NCBI GenBank assembly: GCA_025363495.1
Contig: JANYDR010000116.1
Location: 1-14,968 of the forward strand
Direction: 5' to 3'
Length of the DNA stretch: 14,968 bases
Source: Cyclobacteriaceae bacterium
GTDB lineage: Bacteria; Bacteroidota; Bacteroidia; Cytophagales; Cyclobacteriaceae
In this document: one piece after another, positions 1 through 6,174 of the stretch
Layout: each line of letters begins with the position of its first letter
Position numbering within the stretch: the stretch's first letter is position 1
Notes under the pieces: generated by a model
The model's database searches: none
What the model was told of the DNA's origin: nothing
The model's input: the letters and a program-made list of their open reading frames with translations, nothing else
Position numbers and translations under genes: made by a program

Positions 1-364
1 CATCTTTCACTGCTGTGGCAATACTTTCAGGCGTCAATATATTCGTGGAGCAAAAACCCCACGTGCCATTGACGATTACCCGTATGCCCATTCCAAAAGA
101 TTCCGTGTTCAGGATGTTTTGAACCTTATCTTCCCTTGTAATAATAAATTGATTCAGGTACCGGGCTATCCGTACATCCGCATAGGAAGCACCGTTTGAT
201 TTAGCGGTGTTCAGTGCGACATCGGCGAGTCGCTTTTTTTGAGCAACGTCCATTCCAGGAGCAAGCAACTGTTCAGGTGTTACTATTTTACCCAGCGATG
301 ACAAAGGAAGGGCGAGTGCGCCAGCGCTCATTCCGGCCAGTTGCATGAAGTATCTTCGATTCAT
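1..364 (-). CDS. TldD/PmbA-family protein, N-terminal part (runs off left edge)
   Basis: The first 121 codons are present, reading leftward from an ATG at 362-364. The start MNRRYFMQLAG has a twin-arginine pair followed by a hydrophobic Ala/Leu stretch (residues 12-24), which looks like a Tat export signal. Residues 45-105 match the N-terminal domain of TldD/PmbA proteins: an Ala-Asp-Val-Arg strand, then a Gly-Met-Gly-Ile-Arg-Val strand and a Trp-Gly-Phe-(Cys)-Ser-Thr-Asn segment, equivalent to the family's G-x-G-x-R-V...GFASTN. TldD/PmbA heterodimers are zinc-dependent proteases that clip small peptides such as microcin B17 and CcdA. The HExxxH metal site lies beyond the window, so it is unknown whether this is the catalytic (TldD-like) or accessory (PmbA-like) partner. 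A periplasmic location is inferred from the signal. The nearest gene to the right is an insertion sequence, so no operon partner is visible. Confidence 0.78.
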   Translation of the reverse strand, partial: MNRRYFMQLAGMSAGALALPLSSLGKIVTPEQLLAPGMDVAQKKRLADVALNTAKSNGASYADVRIARYLNQFIITREDKVQNILNTESFGMGIRVIVNGTWGFCSTNILTPESIATAVKD

Positions 365-609
365 ATTAAAACAGGTAAGTTGATCGATGAAAAAATCTAT
401 CCTGTAATATCAGCTAGTTTTATTGATTTTCGAAGAGAATTTTTGAGAGTGGCTTAAGTTGTCGAAGGAGCTGATGTCCGACCACGTCCGACCATCGTCG
501 GATATGTCTCGGATGAACGTCCGAGCTTGTCTGACCAGAAACCGATGAAGATCGTGTTACCCTTTTCAAGGGCCGATTTATGCAAAGGCAATGCTATAAG
601 GTTGCCAAG
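365..609. other. non-coding interval between the TldD-like gene and the IS
   Basis: No coding region is supported here. It should hold the leftward promoter of the TldD-like gene, but no good TAnnTTTG box stands out. The notable content is a set of phased TCCGA/TCGGA pentamers at 477-545, listed separately. A short perfect hairpin (CCCTT, loop TTC, AAGGG) sits at 560-572. Since the IS interrupts the stretch between this region and a permease remnant at 2377, this could once have been the upstream region of that gene; this is inference. Confidence 0.5.
477..545. repeat. helically phased TCCGA/TCGGA pentamer array
   Basis: Five pentamers TCCGA, TCCGA, TCGGA, TCGGA and TCCGA begin at 477, 487, 498, 509 and 520. 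Two degenerate members follow: TCTGA at 530 and ACCGA at 541. Start-to-start distances are 10, 11, 11, 11, 10 and 11 bp, about one helical turn each. Three members share the extension CCA (TCCGACCA, TCCGACCA, TCTGACCA). The orientation changes within the array, so it is not a simple tandem duplication. Same-face phasing is what a cooperative DNA-binding protein would need, but no regulator can be named from this. Confidence 0.6.
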
Positions 610-630
610 TGTCTTGTCCTGAAATAGCTT
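610..630 (+). repeat. IS3 element left terminal inverted repeat
   Basis: TGTCTTGTCCTGAAATAGCTT pairs with the reverse complement of 2258-2278 with four mismatches in 21. The terminal TG is typical of IS3-family ends. orfA starts 21 bp inside this repeat. Confidence 0.75.
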
Positions 631-651
631 GTCATTTAAAGCTTAAACAGG

Positions 652-1053
652 ATGAACAAAAAGGAAAGAAAAAGGTCAGAACCTCTTAGTCGGAGCCCAC
701 ACCGAAAACGTACAGAAGTCGAGATGATCAAAATAGCAAAGGAGATCAATGACGGCTTAATTGGGATTCTCCCGGCGTCATATAAATATGGCCTATGTAG
801 AAATACTTTGAAGCACTGGCTTGCTCGATTGTATCTGCGTAAATTGGAAGGTGAGCCCTCAACAAAGATCACACTTCAAATGACCGAAGAACATTAGTCC
901 AAAGTTTTGATTCAAAAGGTTAAAGAGCTCACTAAAGCATTGGCACATTCTCAACTCAAAGTGAAAAGCCTTGAGACCATGATTCAGGTTGCGGAAGAAG
1001 ACCTTCATATCAAGATTAAAAAAAAGTCTGGTACCAAACCGTCAAAAGATTAA
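652..1053 (+). pseudogene. IS3 orfA, interrupted by an in-frame amber codon
   Basis: This is the DNA-binding subunit of the IS3 transposase. It reads from ATG 652 through 81 codons to a TAG at 895-897, and the same frame then continues for 51 further codons to TAA at 1051. The part before the stop contains a helix-turn-helix-like region (roughly residues 24-62). The part after it has a leucine-zipper-like heptad helix (KVKELTKAL...LKVKSLETMI) and ends in IKKKSGTKPSKD, like the C-termini of Bacteroidota IS3 OrfA proteins as I recall them. The intact protein would be about 133 aa. A single C-to-T change of a Gln codon (CAG) would explain the stop. Because the stop precedes both the dimerisation helix and the frameshift site, neither full OrfA nor the OrfAB fusion can be made without readthrough. 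Confidence 0.75.
1018..1026 (+). promoter_or_regulatory. programmed -1 ribosomal frameshift site (A8G)
   Basis: Eight A residues (1018-1025) are followed by G. In the orfA frame the codons read AAA AAA AAG, so A-AAA-AAG at 1020-1026 is a canonical -1 slippery heptamer. A slip of one base leads directly into the orfB frame as V-W-Y-Q-T-V-K-R-L-R-Q, which is open through to the transposase. This is the usual way IS3 elements make OrfAB. With the amber codon upstream, the signal should no longer be reached in this copy. Confidence 0.7.
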
Positions 1054-1967
1054 GGCAAAGTCGTTCCCGAGAAAGCCTGGGAATACTTTGTGCATTGTTT
1101 GGTGTCAGCAGGCAGGCTTATTATGAAGCTCAGGGTCAAGAAAAAAAAACAAGTATTGCTCATATGATTGTGTTATCTCTGGTTCGAGATTTTCGCAGCG
1201 ATATTCCCTTGATCGGCACTAGGAAGATTTTACTTGTTTTGATTCCTGAGTTAGAAAAACATAAAATTAAAATGGGCCGTGATCAGCTTTTTAATTTGCT
1301 TCGGTTCCATGGACTTCTGATAAGGACGCGGAAGAGAATGGTAAAAACAACTAACTCCCATCATTGGCTTAAAAAGTATCCGAACCTGACCAAGGGACTC
1401 ATCTTAAATGCCCCAGAAGAGCTCTGGGTGAGCGATATAACCTACATTCGCACGCTTACCGGTTTTAGTTACTTGAGCATTATTACAGATGCTTATTCAC
1501 ACAAGATTGTTGGGCATGCTCTGTATCCAACCCTTGAAGCGACGGGGTGTATTGAGGCCCTGCTGATTGCAGTGAACGAAAGAAAAAGAGCGTCTTCATT
1601 TATTCTTATTCATCACTCAGATCGGGGCATCCAGTACTGTTCAAGCGAATACATTGATATCCTTAATCGGGAAGGTATTGCAATTAGCATGACTCAAAAT
1701 GGAAGCCCTTATGAGAATGCCTTAGCAGAACGGGTAAACGGAATCATCAAGAATGAGTTCTTCCCCAAACGTGTCTACCAAAATCACAAAGACGCGAAAA
1801 AAGCTATTGCGCTAATTGTTAACAACTATAACCTGAAGCGTCCCCATTCCAGCGTTGATTATCTAACCCCACAGGAAGCTCACTGCAAAACTGGGCCGCT
1901 TAGGAAGCGATGGAAAAATTACTCTAAACCTTTTATAAGAAAGGAGGTCACCACTATTGCAGAATAG
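1026..1967 (+). CDS. IS3-family transposase OrfB (DDE integrase domain)
   Basis: This is the catalytic half of the IS3 transposase and carries out strand cleavage and transfer. The frame is entered by -1 slippage at about 1026; if translated alone, a TTG at 1095 is a possible start. Counting from that TTG, the rve/integrase core is roughly residues 105-265, with the DDE triad at D114 (WVSDITYI), D176 (HHSDRGIQY) and E212 (ALAERVNG), giving the D-(35)-E spacing of the family. The N-terminal part (LFGVSRQAYYEAQ) and the HTH_21-like region near residues 40-85 are normal. The frame is undamaged and ends at TAG 1965-1967. It is intact by sequence but probably silent, because its orfA partner is broken. 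Confidence 0.88.
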   Translation, partial: VWYQTVKRLRQSRSRESLGILCALFGVSRQAYYEAQGQEKKTSIAHMIVLSLVRDFRSDIPLIGTRKILLVLIPELEKHKIKMGRDQLFNLLRFHGLLIRTRKRMVKTTNSHHWLKKYPNLTKGLILNAPEELWVSDITYIRTLTGFSYLSIITDAYSHKIVGHALYPTLEATGCIEALLIAVNERKRASSFILIHHSDRGIQYCSSEYIDILNREGIAISMTQNGSPYENALAERVNGIIKNEFFPKRVYQNHKDAKKAIALIVNNYNLKRPHSSVDYLTPQEAHCKTGPLRKRWKNYSKPFIRKEVTTIAE

Positions 1968-1987
1968 GTTTTATTCAGGCATAAACA
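1966..1987 (-). repeat. second right-end-like sequence just after orfB
   Basis: AGGTTTTATTCAGG followed by CATAAACA resembles the right terminal repeat at 2257-2278 (AGGTTTTTTCAGG followed by ACGAGACA), with one extra A and a partly matching tip ending in ACA. Read inward on the minus strand it begins TGT and contains CCTGAA, like the left end, and matches about 10 of the outer 14 positions. Its place at the end of orfB is where an IS3 right end is normally found. It may be the original, now degenerate, end. Confidence 0.4.
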
Positions 1988-2172
1988 GAAACGCATAGGA
2001 TGTAAAAATAAATCCGGCAGTAGTTACCCACCCATCGGACCTATGCTTATCTGACCGAAATATCCCTGGCGGGTTGCTCCTCAGCAGAGCCCACTTCCGT
2101 TTTTTTCGAGTATCACAAATCTAATAGAATTACTTTTTAAAAAAGATTCAATGCCAATCCAGACTATTACCT

Positions 2173-2271
2173 ATCATTGTAAAGAGATATCAGGATTAAC
2201 AAGATTTACACACCAAATCATTGTAAATCATTTTCAGGATTATCAACAAAAACTGTAAGGTTTTTTCAGGA
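2173..2271 (+). repeat. subterminal repeats TGTAA-N7-TCAGGA in the IS right end
   Basis: ATCATTGTAAA plus 6 nt plus TCAGGATTAnCAA occurs at 2173-2202 and again at 2217-2246, exactly 44 bp apart, with about 24 of 30 positions equal. The core TGTAA-N7-TCAGGA begins at 2178 and 2222, and a third time at 2254, where it forms part of the right terminal inverted repeat. The repeats therefore appear to be end-like motifs iterated inward. A role as transposase binding sites is inference. Confidence 0.6.
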
Positions 2272-2278
2272 CGAGACA
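2258..2278 (-). repeat. IS3 element right terminal inverted repeat
   Basis: On the minus strand this reads TGTCTCGTCCTGAAAAAACCT and matches the left end at 610-630 in about 17 of 21 positions. It is the better of the two right-end candidates. The neighbouring 3 bp (GAG) do not equal the 3 bp left of the element (AAG), so no clean target duplication is seen. Confidence 0.7.
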
Positions 2279-2376
2279 GAGTTAAAAAGCGAGTAGAAAG
2301 TGGAGCATCGGCAGATTTAAATTCCCCGTAGCTTTGCAAGCTTTTGAAATTTGGTAAGTATTGAAATCACACCACC

Positions 2377-2564
2377 ATGCTCCAAAACTTCATTACCTCG
2401 CTCTGGCGCTACATTTCTAAAAATAAGATTTTCACATTTATTAATGTGGCAGGATTGGCGATTGGAATGCTGGCTTGCTCATTGTACAATTTGTGTTCAA
2501 TGAATGGATCTATGATAACTTCTATTATTACGAACTGAGCATTGATCAATCAACAAAGCTTTGA
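2377..2564 (+). pseudogene. remnant of FtsX/MacB-type ABC transporter permease gene
   Basis: The ATG at 2377 opens MLQNFITSLWRYISKNK, then IFTFINVAGLAIGMLAC, the standard N-terminus of Bacteroidota FtsX-like (MacB_PCD) permeases: an amphipathic start followed by the first membrane helix. At about 2486 the reading switches to the neighbouring frame, where it continues as QFVFNEWIYDNFYYYELS, the usual next segment of this family. That frame ends at TGA 2562-2564; the first frame ends at TGA 2536-2538. Only about 60 codons of a family normally near 800 aa remain, so this is a frameshifted and truncated fragment. Intact relatives are inner-membrane permeases that work with a MacB-like ATPase, usually in efflux or lipoprotein handling. 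I see no trace of the periplasmic domain or later helices downstream. Confidence 0.72.
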
Positions 2565-3027
2565 GGTTTTAACAAAAACTCTTGCAATCATTACCTGTAC
2601 CTATTATTAGCAAAAGTGATTGTGGGTTTTCAAACATGTTCAGATTTTGTACCTTTGAAACACCAAGGGATCGATTTATTTACCTTGATTTTGAGCCGCG
2701 TACTCCGTTGTGGTACCGCTGTTTCGAAAGGCATAAAAATATTTGAGAGTCAGGTTGTTACGTTAACAGAAAAACTTCCTCCTCCACTGTGTTCTTGCAG
2801 CCTCCCTGAATCCAAATCGCAATTGAGCATACAAGAAGTCAAAACTTGGATTTCCTCCCCTCAACCCACAAAGAGAATTGGTATTAATAACAATATGAGG
2901 TCAAGATGAATGCGTGGCTTGATCCAGACTGGACATCCTATTAAAATCTTTTGAAAGAATAATACAACCTACAGGCAACGTTACGTGCATGTTTTGCATT
3001 TTACCTTTATACCATCAAAAAGCAGGA
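2565..3027 (+). other. gene-poor stretch after the permease remnant
   Basis: No gene is supported. One 97-codon open frame (GTG 2616 to TGA 2907-2909) is present, but its translation has no recognisable domain, signal peptide or membrane helix, and it starts with GTG with no ribosome binding site. It is best treated as chance, or as eroded sequence from the former permease locus. The right end must hold the promoter of the hydrolase gene at 3028, but no clear box was identified. Confidence 0.4.
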
Positions 3028-4917
3028 ATGAATATTGCAAAAGGAGCCGTTTACTTTCTCCTGATCCTTTCGACTTTAAAATTATCCGCACAGCAATTAC
3101 CTTATCCCACAATTGGTTTTAGGACAATCACCACCTACGACTCCAGCCGGTTGTATCGACCGAATGTGCCAACATCAGATCCCCTTCATCATCGACCTGT
3201 TGAAATGGATCTGTGGTATCCGGCTGAAGTCAATCCAAGCGATACTATCGTTAAATTCTATGATTTGATCCAGCTTTTGGAGAAAAGAAGTGCATTTTTT
3301 GGTAACACAACTAAATTCAATGGCCTAAGCGATGAGTTGATACAATATATCTGCGCCGGGTTTGATTGTAAGAATCCTGAAACTCTCAAAAGCCTAGCGA
3401 CAAAAAGCTATTTAAATGCAAAACCTGTGGCGGAGAAATTCCCGCTCGTCGTTTACCTGACGGCTTTTAATGGGATGAGCTACGAGAACTTTCAGTTATT
3501 TGAAGCACTCGCACACCAAGGATTTATCGTTGTTTCAATAAGTTCTATTGGCAGATATCCAGGCAACATGTCACTAAATAGTGCCGACCTATTTGAACAA
3601 GTGAGGGACGCAACATTTTCCATTAAATATTTAGCATCGAAAGATCTTGTCACACAAGACTATTCATTACTCGGTTACAGCTGGGGAGGGCTGGCTGCGA
3701 GCGTGATGGCGATGACACCATCATTTCAATATAGGGCTATTATTTCGTTGGATGGGTCGGAGCAATTTAACTATGGTAACGAGGAAGACATCAAAAATTT
3801 TACTCAAATCAGAGAATCTGGTTACTTTAAACCACAAAAAATACAAGTTCCCTACCTTTATCTGGATCAGGACTTTACCAGCGATGATGATATCCCAGAT
3901 TCTGTATATGCGATTACCGATCACATCAGGAATTCCTACTATCTCAAAATCATAGGCGCATCTCATACGGATTTCTCCTGTTTGAGCAATATCTCGAGAC
4001 AAGACTCAACGGATGATAATAAATATAAACTAATTCAGAATCTAATCACGCATTTTCTACTGGACAGAGTAAAGGGTTCCAACGATTTTGAGGCTTTTGC
4101 TTCTAAGTCATTGGTCTCTAAAACATTTTCTTTACCCAAAATTGACGCCATCAATTCCGGGAAAACTATCAAAGGAATTGTCAGAGACGTAAACACAAAC
4201 GCTACTCTGCCGTATGTGAATATCGGAATACCTGGCAAAGGGATTGGTACCGCCACTGATCTCAATGGCAAATTCAGTCTCACCATACCCGTGTCATTTG
4301 CAAATGATACCCTCAAATTCTCAATGGTTGGATACGAAGAGCATATAATCAATTTGCATAATTGGCCAAGAAACGTCAAAATGTCTGATATCCGATTAAA
4401 GGAAAGAATAAGTGAATTAAGGGAAGTTGTGGTTCCTGGCGACAGGTTAACTACTAAAGTGCTCGGAAATAAAACTCAGTCTAAATTCTTTGGAGGAAAG
4501 TTTGCGTCAAATGACCTTGGTAGTGAACTCGCAATCCGTATCAAGATTAAGAAAGCTGTGACCTTCTTGGAATCATTTTATGTCAACATTTCCTATAACA
4601 CTTCCGATTCAAGCACCTTTCGACTAAACATCTATGAGGTAAAGAATGGCTTGCCAGGTCGCAATATCCTTACCGAAAATATCTTGTTCCAAATAGGTCG
4701 TCAATCGGGGAAAATTGAATTCGATCTTTCGAAATATGATATTATTGTGAAGGATGATTTTTTCGTTTCGCTCGAGTGGATAGATGGAAATAAAAATTCA
4801 GGAATTGTGTTCTCTGGAGGCTTTACGAACAAAAACACATTTTATAGGAAGGCAAGTCAAGGAAAGTGGAAAAAACATCAGCTAGGGGTTGGGTTTAATG
4901 TAAAAGTTATATATTAA
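3028..4917 (+). CDS. exported alpha/beta hydrolase with CarboxypepD_reg-like and C-terminal beta domain
   Basis: Predicted product is 629 aa. I chose ATG 3028 because it gives a clean signal peptide (MNIAKGAVYFLLILSTLKLSAQQ); an in-frame ATG at 2989 would add 13 residues that spoil it. Residues about 25-350 resemble PAF-acetylhydrolase/dienelactone-hydrolase type alpha/beta hydrolases. The nucleophile elbow is GYSWGG with Ser218, a likely acid lies in YLDQD (280-282), and the His is in GASHTD (313). Residues about 378-447 form a CarboxypepD_reg-like beta-sandwich (IKGIVRDVNTNATLPYVNIG...GKFSLTIP...FSMVGYEEH). The last 150 residues (from VVVPGDRL) are beta-rich, ending in alternating hydrophobic strands, and are not identified. 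The substrate is probably a small ester or lipid, acting in periplasm or outside the cell; this is inferred. The gene stands alone, and the next gene is convergent 85 bp away. Confidence 0.75.
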   Translation: MNIAKGAVYFLLILSTLKLSAQQLPYPTIGFRTITTYDSSRLYRPNVPTSDPLHHRPVEMDLWYPAEVNPSDTIVKFYDLIQLLEKRSAFFGNTTKFNGLSDELIQYICAGFDCKNPETLKSLATKSYLNAKPVAEKFPLVVYLTAFNGMSYENFQLFEALAHQGFIVVSISSIGRYPGNMSLNSADLFEQVRDATFSIKYLASKDLVTQDYSLLGYSWGGLAASVMAMTPSFQYRAIISLDGSEQFNYGNEEDIKNFTQIRESGYFKPQKIQVPYLYLDQDFTSDDDIPDSVYAITDHIRNSYYLKIIGASHTDFSCLSNISRQDSTDDNKYKLIQNLITHFLLDRVKGSNDFEAFASKSLVSKTFSLPKIDAINSGKTIKGIVRDVNTNATLPYVNIGIPGKGIGTATDLNGKFSLTIPVSFANDTLKFSMVGYEEHIINLHNWPRNVKMSDIRLKERISELREVVVPGDRLTTKVLGNKTQSKFFGGKFASNDLGSELAIRIKIKKAVTFLESFYVNISYNTSDSSTFRLNIYEVKNGLPGRNILTENILFQIGRQSGKIEFDLSKYDIIVKDDFFVSLEWIDGNKNSGIVFSGGFTNKNTFYRKASQGKWKKHQLGVGFNVKVIY

Positions 4918-5002
4918 CCCTGCTTTTCCTCGCATTTGCTTCAAAGATAAAGTCCCAAGTAGCTAAACGAGCTGCGAATGAAAAATTCGTCTTGATTACA
5001 CT

Positions 5003-5686
5003 TTAAATTCCTCTTCCTTTTTTTCTTGGGCGTTTAATGATCTGTTCTTCTGTTTTTGGTTTTTGAGATTGGTCTATCTTTTTGTTAACCGTTTGCCCTT
5101 CAAGTACTAACCTAAAATGCTGATTAAACCAAGTAACACTTTTATCAAGCAGTATGAGATCTTTAGATTCTTTACCAAAGCTCGCCACCAATCCAAATGT
5201 TGGAACTGAGTTGAAGAATGAGCAAGTGTCAAAAAACTGTAGTTGGTCTTTCACACGTTTTATTCCTTCATCGAAATTAAAATTGATGGTATCAAATAGG
5301 ATGTTATGTCCTCCAAGGCTTACACGAGTCTTTACACGCGATGCCGCAATAGTTGGATTGTCCAGGCCAACGTAAATAAGATTAACTGAGTAATGCCTTT
5401 CTTTAAATTGATTTGCAATATCCATCGTGAGATCGGAAGAAAAATTGGTCTCGAACGCAAAATCCTTTCCTTCTGACATAGCAGCACCCCTGGCTTTTTC
5501 CAATGCCACAGGAACTCCACCTTTCAATCTTTCTGGATCAATGTCTGGATATTGCTTGCAAAGCTGTTCAAAAACCAGATCGCCATTGAAGATCGAAACA
5601 TCAGCGGGAACAAGTGCGCGACCTAATGTTGTTTTTCCTGCACCATTAGGACCGGCTATAATAAAGAACCGAAGCTCCTTAGCCAT
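5003..5686 (-). CDS. zeta-toxin-like P-loop kinase
   Basis: A 227-aa protein of the AAA_33/zeta-toxin class. Walker A is GPNGAGKT at residues 12-19, close to the N-terminus as in the family. FNGD at 33-36 fits the substrate-side Asp motif. FAFETNFSS at 76-84 carries the conserved Glu-Thr pair, and RVKTRVSLGGHNI (117-129) matches the R-x(3)-R-V-x(2)-G-G-H signature with the phosphate-binding Arg residues. Known zeta toxins phosphorylate UDP-N-acetylglucosamine and poison cell-wall synthesis. All key residues seem intact, so the enzyme is probably active. The C-terminus ends in a basic tail (KRPRKKGRGI) that is not part of the kinase fold. The gene lies 9 bp downstream of the 147-aa protein gene, presumably in one transcript, with the partner made first as in toxin-antitoxin pairs. 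A housekeeping kinase role cannot be excluded. Confidence 0.78.
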   Translation of the reverse strand: MAKELRFFIIAGPNGAGKTTLGRALVPADVSIFNGDLVFEQLCKQYPDIDPERLKGGVPVALEKARGAAMSEGKDFAFETNFSSDLTMDIANQFKERHYSVNLIYVGLDNPTIAASRVKTRVSLGGHNILFDTINFNFDEGIKRVKDQLQFFDTCSFFNSVPTFGLVASFGKESKDLILLDKSVTWFNQHFRLVLEGQTVNKKIDQSQKPKTEEQIIKRPRKKGRGI

Positions 5687-5695
5687 AAGATATTG

Positions 5696-6139
5696 TTACT
5701 TAGCCAACAGGTATGACCAGTAACCAGCCCCTGACGAAACAAGGTTCTTTATAAGAGTATATTCTCCTTTGCTTGCGTCGAAATTTACGAGGTCTTCTGA
5801 ACCATCTGGATTGGCGCGTATGAATTGCGTTAGATCCTTGCTGCGATCATCTTTGTAAAACATGGGAATACCTTTGCTAAAAGCATCAGTATATAATTTA
5901 TCAGTGATCTTTTGTACTTCTGCTTCTGTCTCTGTCACCGTTCGCCCGCTGGAAAGTATTGTTCCGCTTTTCAGAACCGAACTGCCTTGGGCATTTAGAA
6001 GTTCCTCAATGATGCTGAAGAGTTCGGCGTCATTCTTTAACGATCCCTTAACAGCATCCAATTCCTCGACTGGAATAACCAGCCCTGAAAGAATCCCCGA
6101 TTTATTTTTTAAGACTTTAACCTTCATTGAATGAATCAT
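5696..6139 (-). CDS. unrecognised 147-aa protein paired with the zeta-like kinase (candidate antitoxin)
   Basis: I do not recognise this family. It has no signal peptide and no membrane helix. The N-terminal 40 residues look alpha/beta (MKVKVLKN...LSGLVIPVEELDAVKGSL), residues 38-50 and 68-90 look helical and acidic, and the C-terminus (from about 92) contains a beta-rich stretch with FIRANPDGSEDLVNFD and ends GYWSYLLAK. A second Met (codon 5, at 6127) is an equally good start; neither has a Shine-Dalgarno sequence. It sits upstream of the kinase with a 9-bp gap, as an antitoxin would. It is longer than epsilon antitoxins (about 90 aa) and shares no motif with them that I can see, so the antitoxin role rests only on position. 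It could also be a regulator or an unrelated cargo protein. Confidence 0.6.
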   Translation of the reverse strand: MIHSMKVKVLKNKSGILSGLVIPVEELDAVKGSLKNDAELFSIIEELLNAQGSSVLKSGTILSSGRTVTETEAEVQKITDKLYTDAFSKGIPMFYKDDRSKDLTQFIRANPDGSEDLVNFDASKGEYTLIKNLVSSGAGYWSYLLAK

Positions 6140-6147
6140 CTGATTTA

Positions 6148-6155
6148 CAAATTTA
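6148..6155 (-). promoter_or_regulatory. possible -7 box for the kinase/partner operon
   Basis: On the minus strand this reads TAAATTTG, a full match to the Bacteroidota -7 consensus TAnnTTTG, ending 9 bp before the ATG at 6139. A transcript starting about 6141 would give almost no leader for the first ATG, and about 14 nt for the second ATG at 6127. No convincing TTTG -33 element at the usual 19-21 bp spacing was found; a TTG is present about 25 bp upstream. The promoter would abut the end of the recombinase remnant. Confidence 0.35.
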
Positions 6156-6174
6156 AGGATTTTGAATTAGACAT

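Larger units (their letters stand above)
610..2278 (+). mobile_element. IS3-family insertion sequence, probably inactive
   Basis: The element has imperfect terminal inverted repeats. The left end at 610 begins TGTCTTGTCCTGAAA, and the reverse complement of the right end (2278 inward) begins TGTCTCGTCCTGAAA; about 17 of the outer 21 positions match. Inside are orfA, an A-rich -1 slippery site and an intact DDE transposase orfB, the normal IS3 layout. Two things are odd. orfA has an internal TAG, and 311 bp of non-coding DNA separate orfB from the right end, where this family usually has a few tens of bp. A weaker right-end-like sequence at 1966-1987, just after orfB, would give a more usual element of about 1.38 kb, so the true right boundary is uncertain. 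No matching target duplication is seen at either choice of right end. Confidence 0.8.

Noticed and set aside
560..572. CCCTT-TTC-AAGGG hairpin as a terminator
   Set aside because: Stem of 5 bp, 3-nt loop and no T-run on either side.
1993..2046. GCATAGG/CCTATGC inverted repeat with a 40-nt loop after orfB, thought of as an RNA or group II intron trace
   Set aside because: Arms of only 7 bp, no intron domain V-like sequence and no reverse transcriptase; not enough to call an RNA gene.
2616..2909. 97-codon open frame starting with GTG
   Set aside because: No recognisable domain, signal or composition pattern, no ribosome binding site; lies in eroded DNA between a pseudogene and the hydrolase gene.
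3721..4379. Leftward open frames inside the hydrolase gene
   Set aside because: Antisense shadows of a gene with clear conserved motifs in the other frame.
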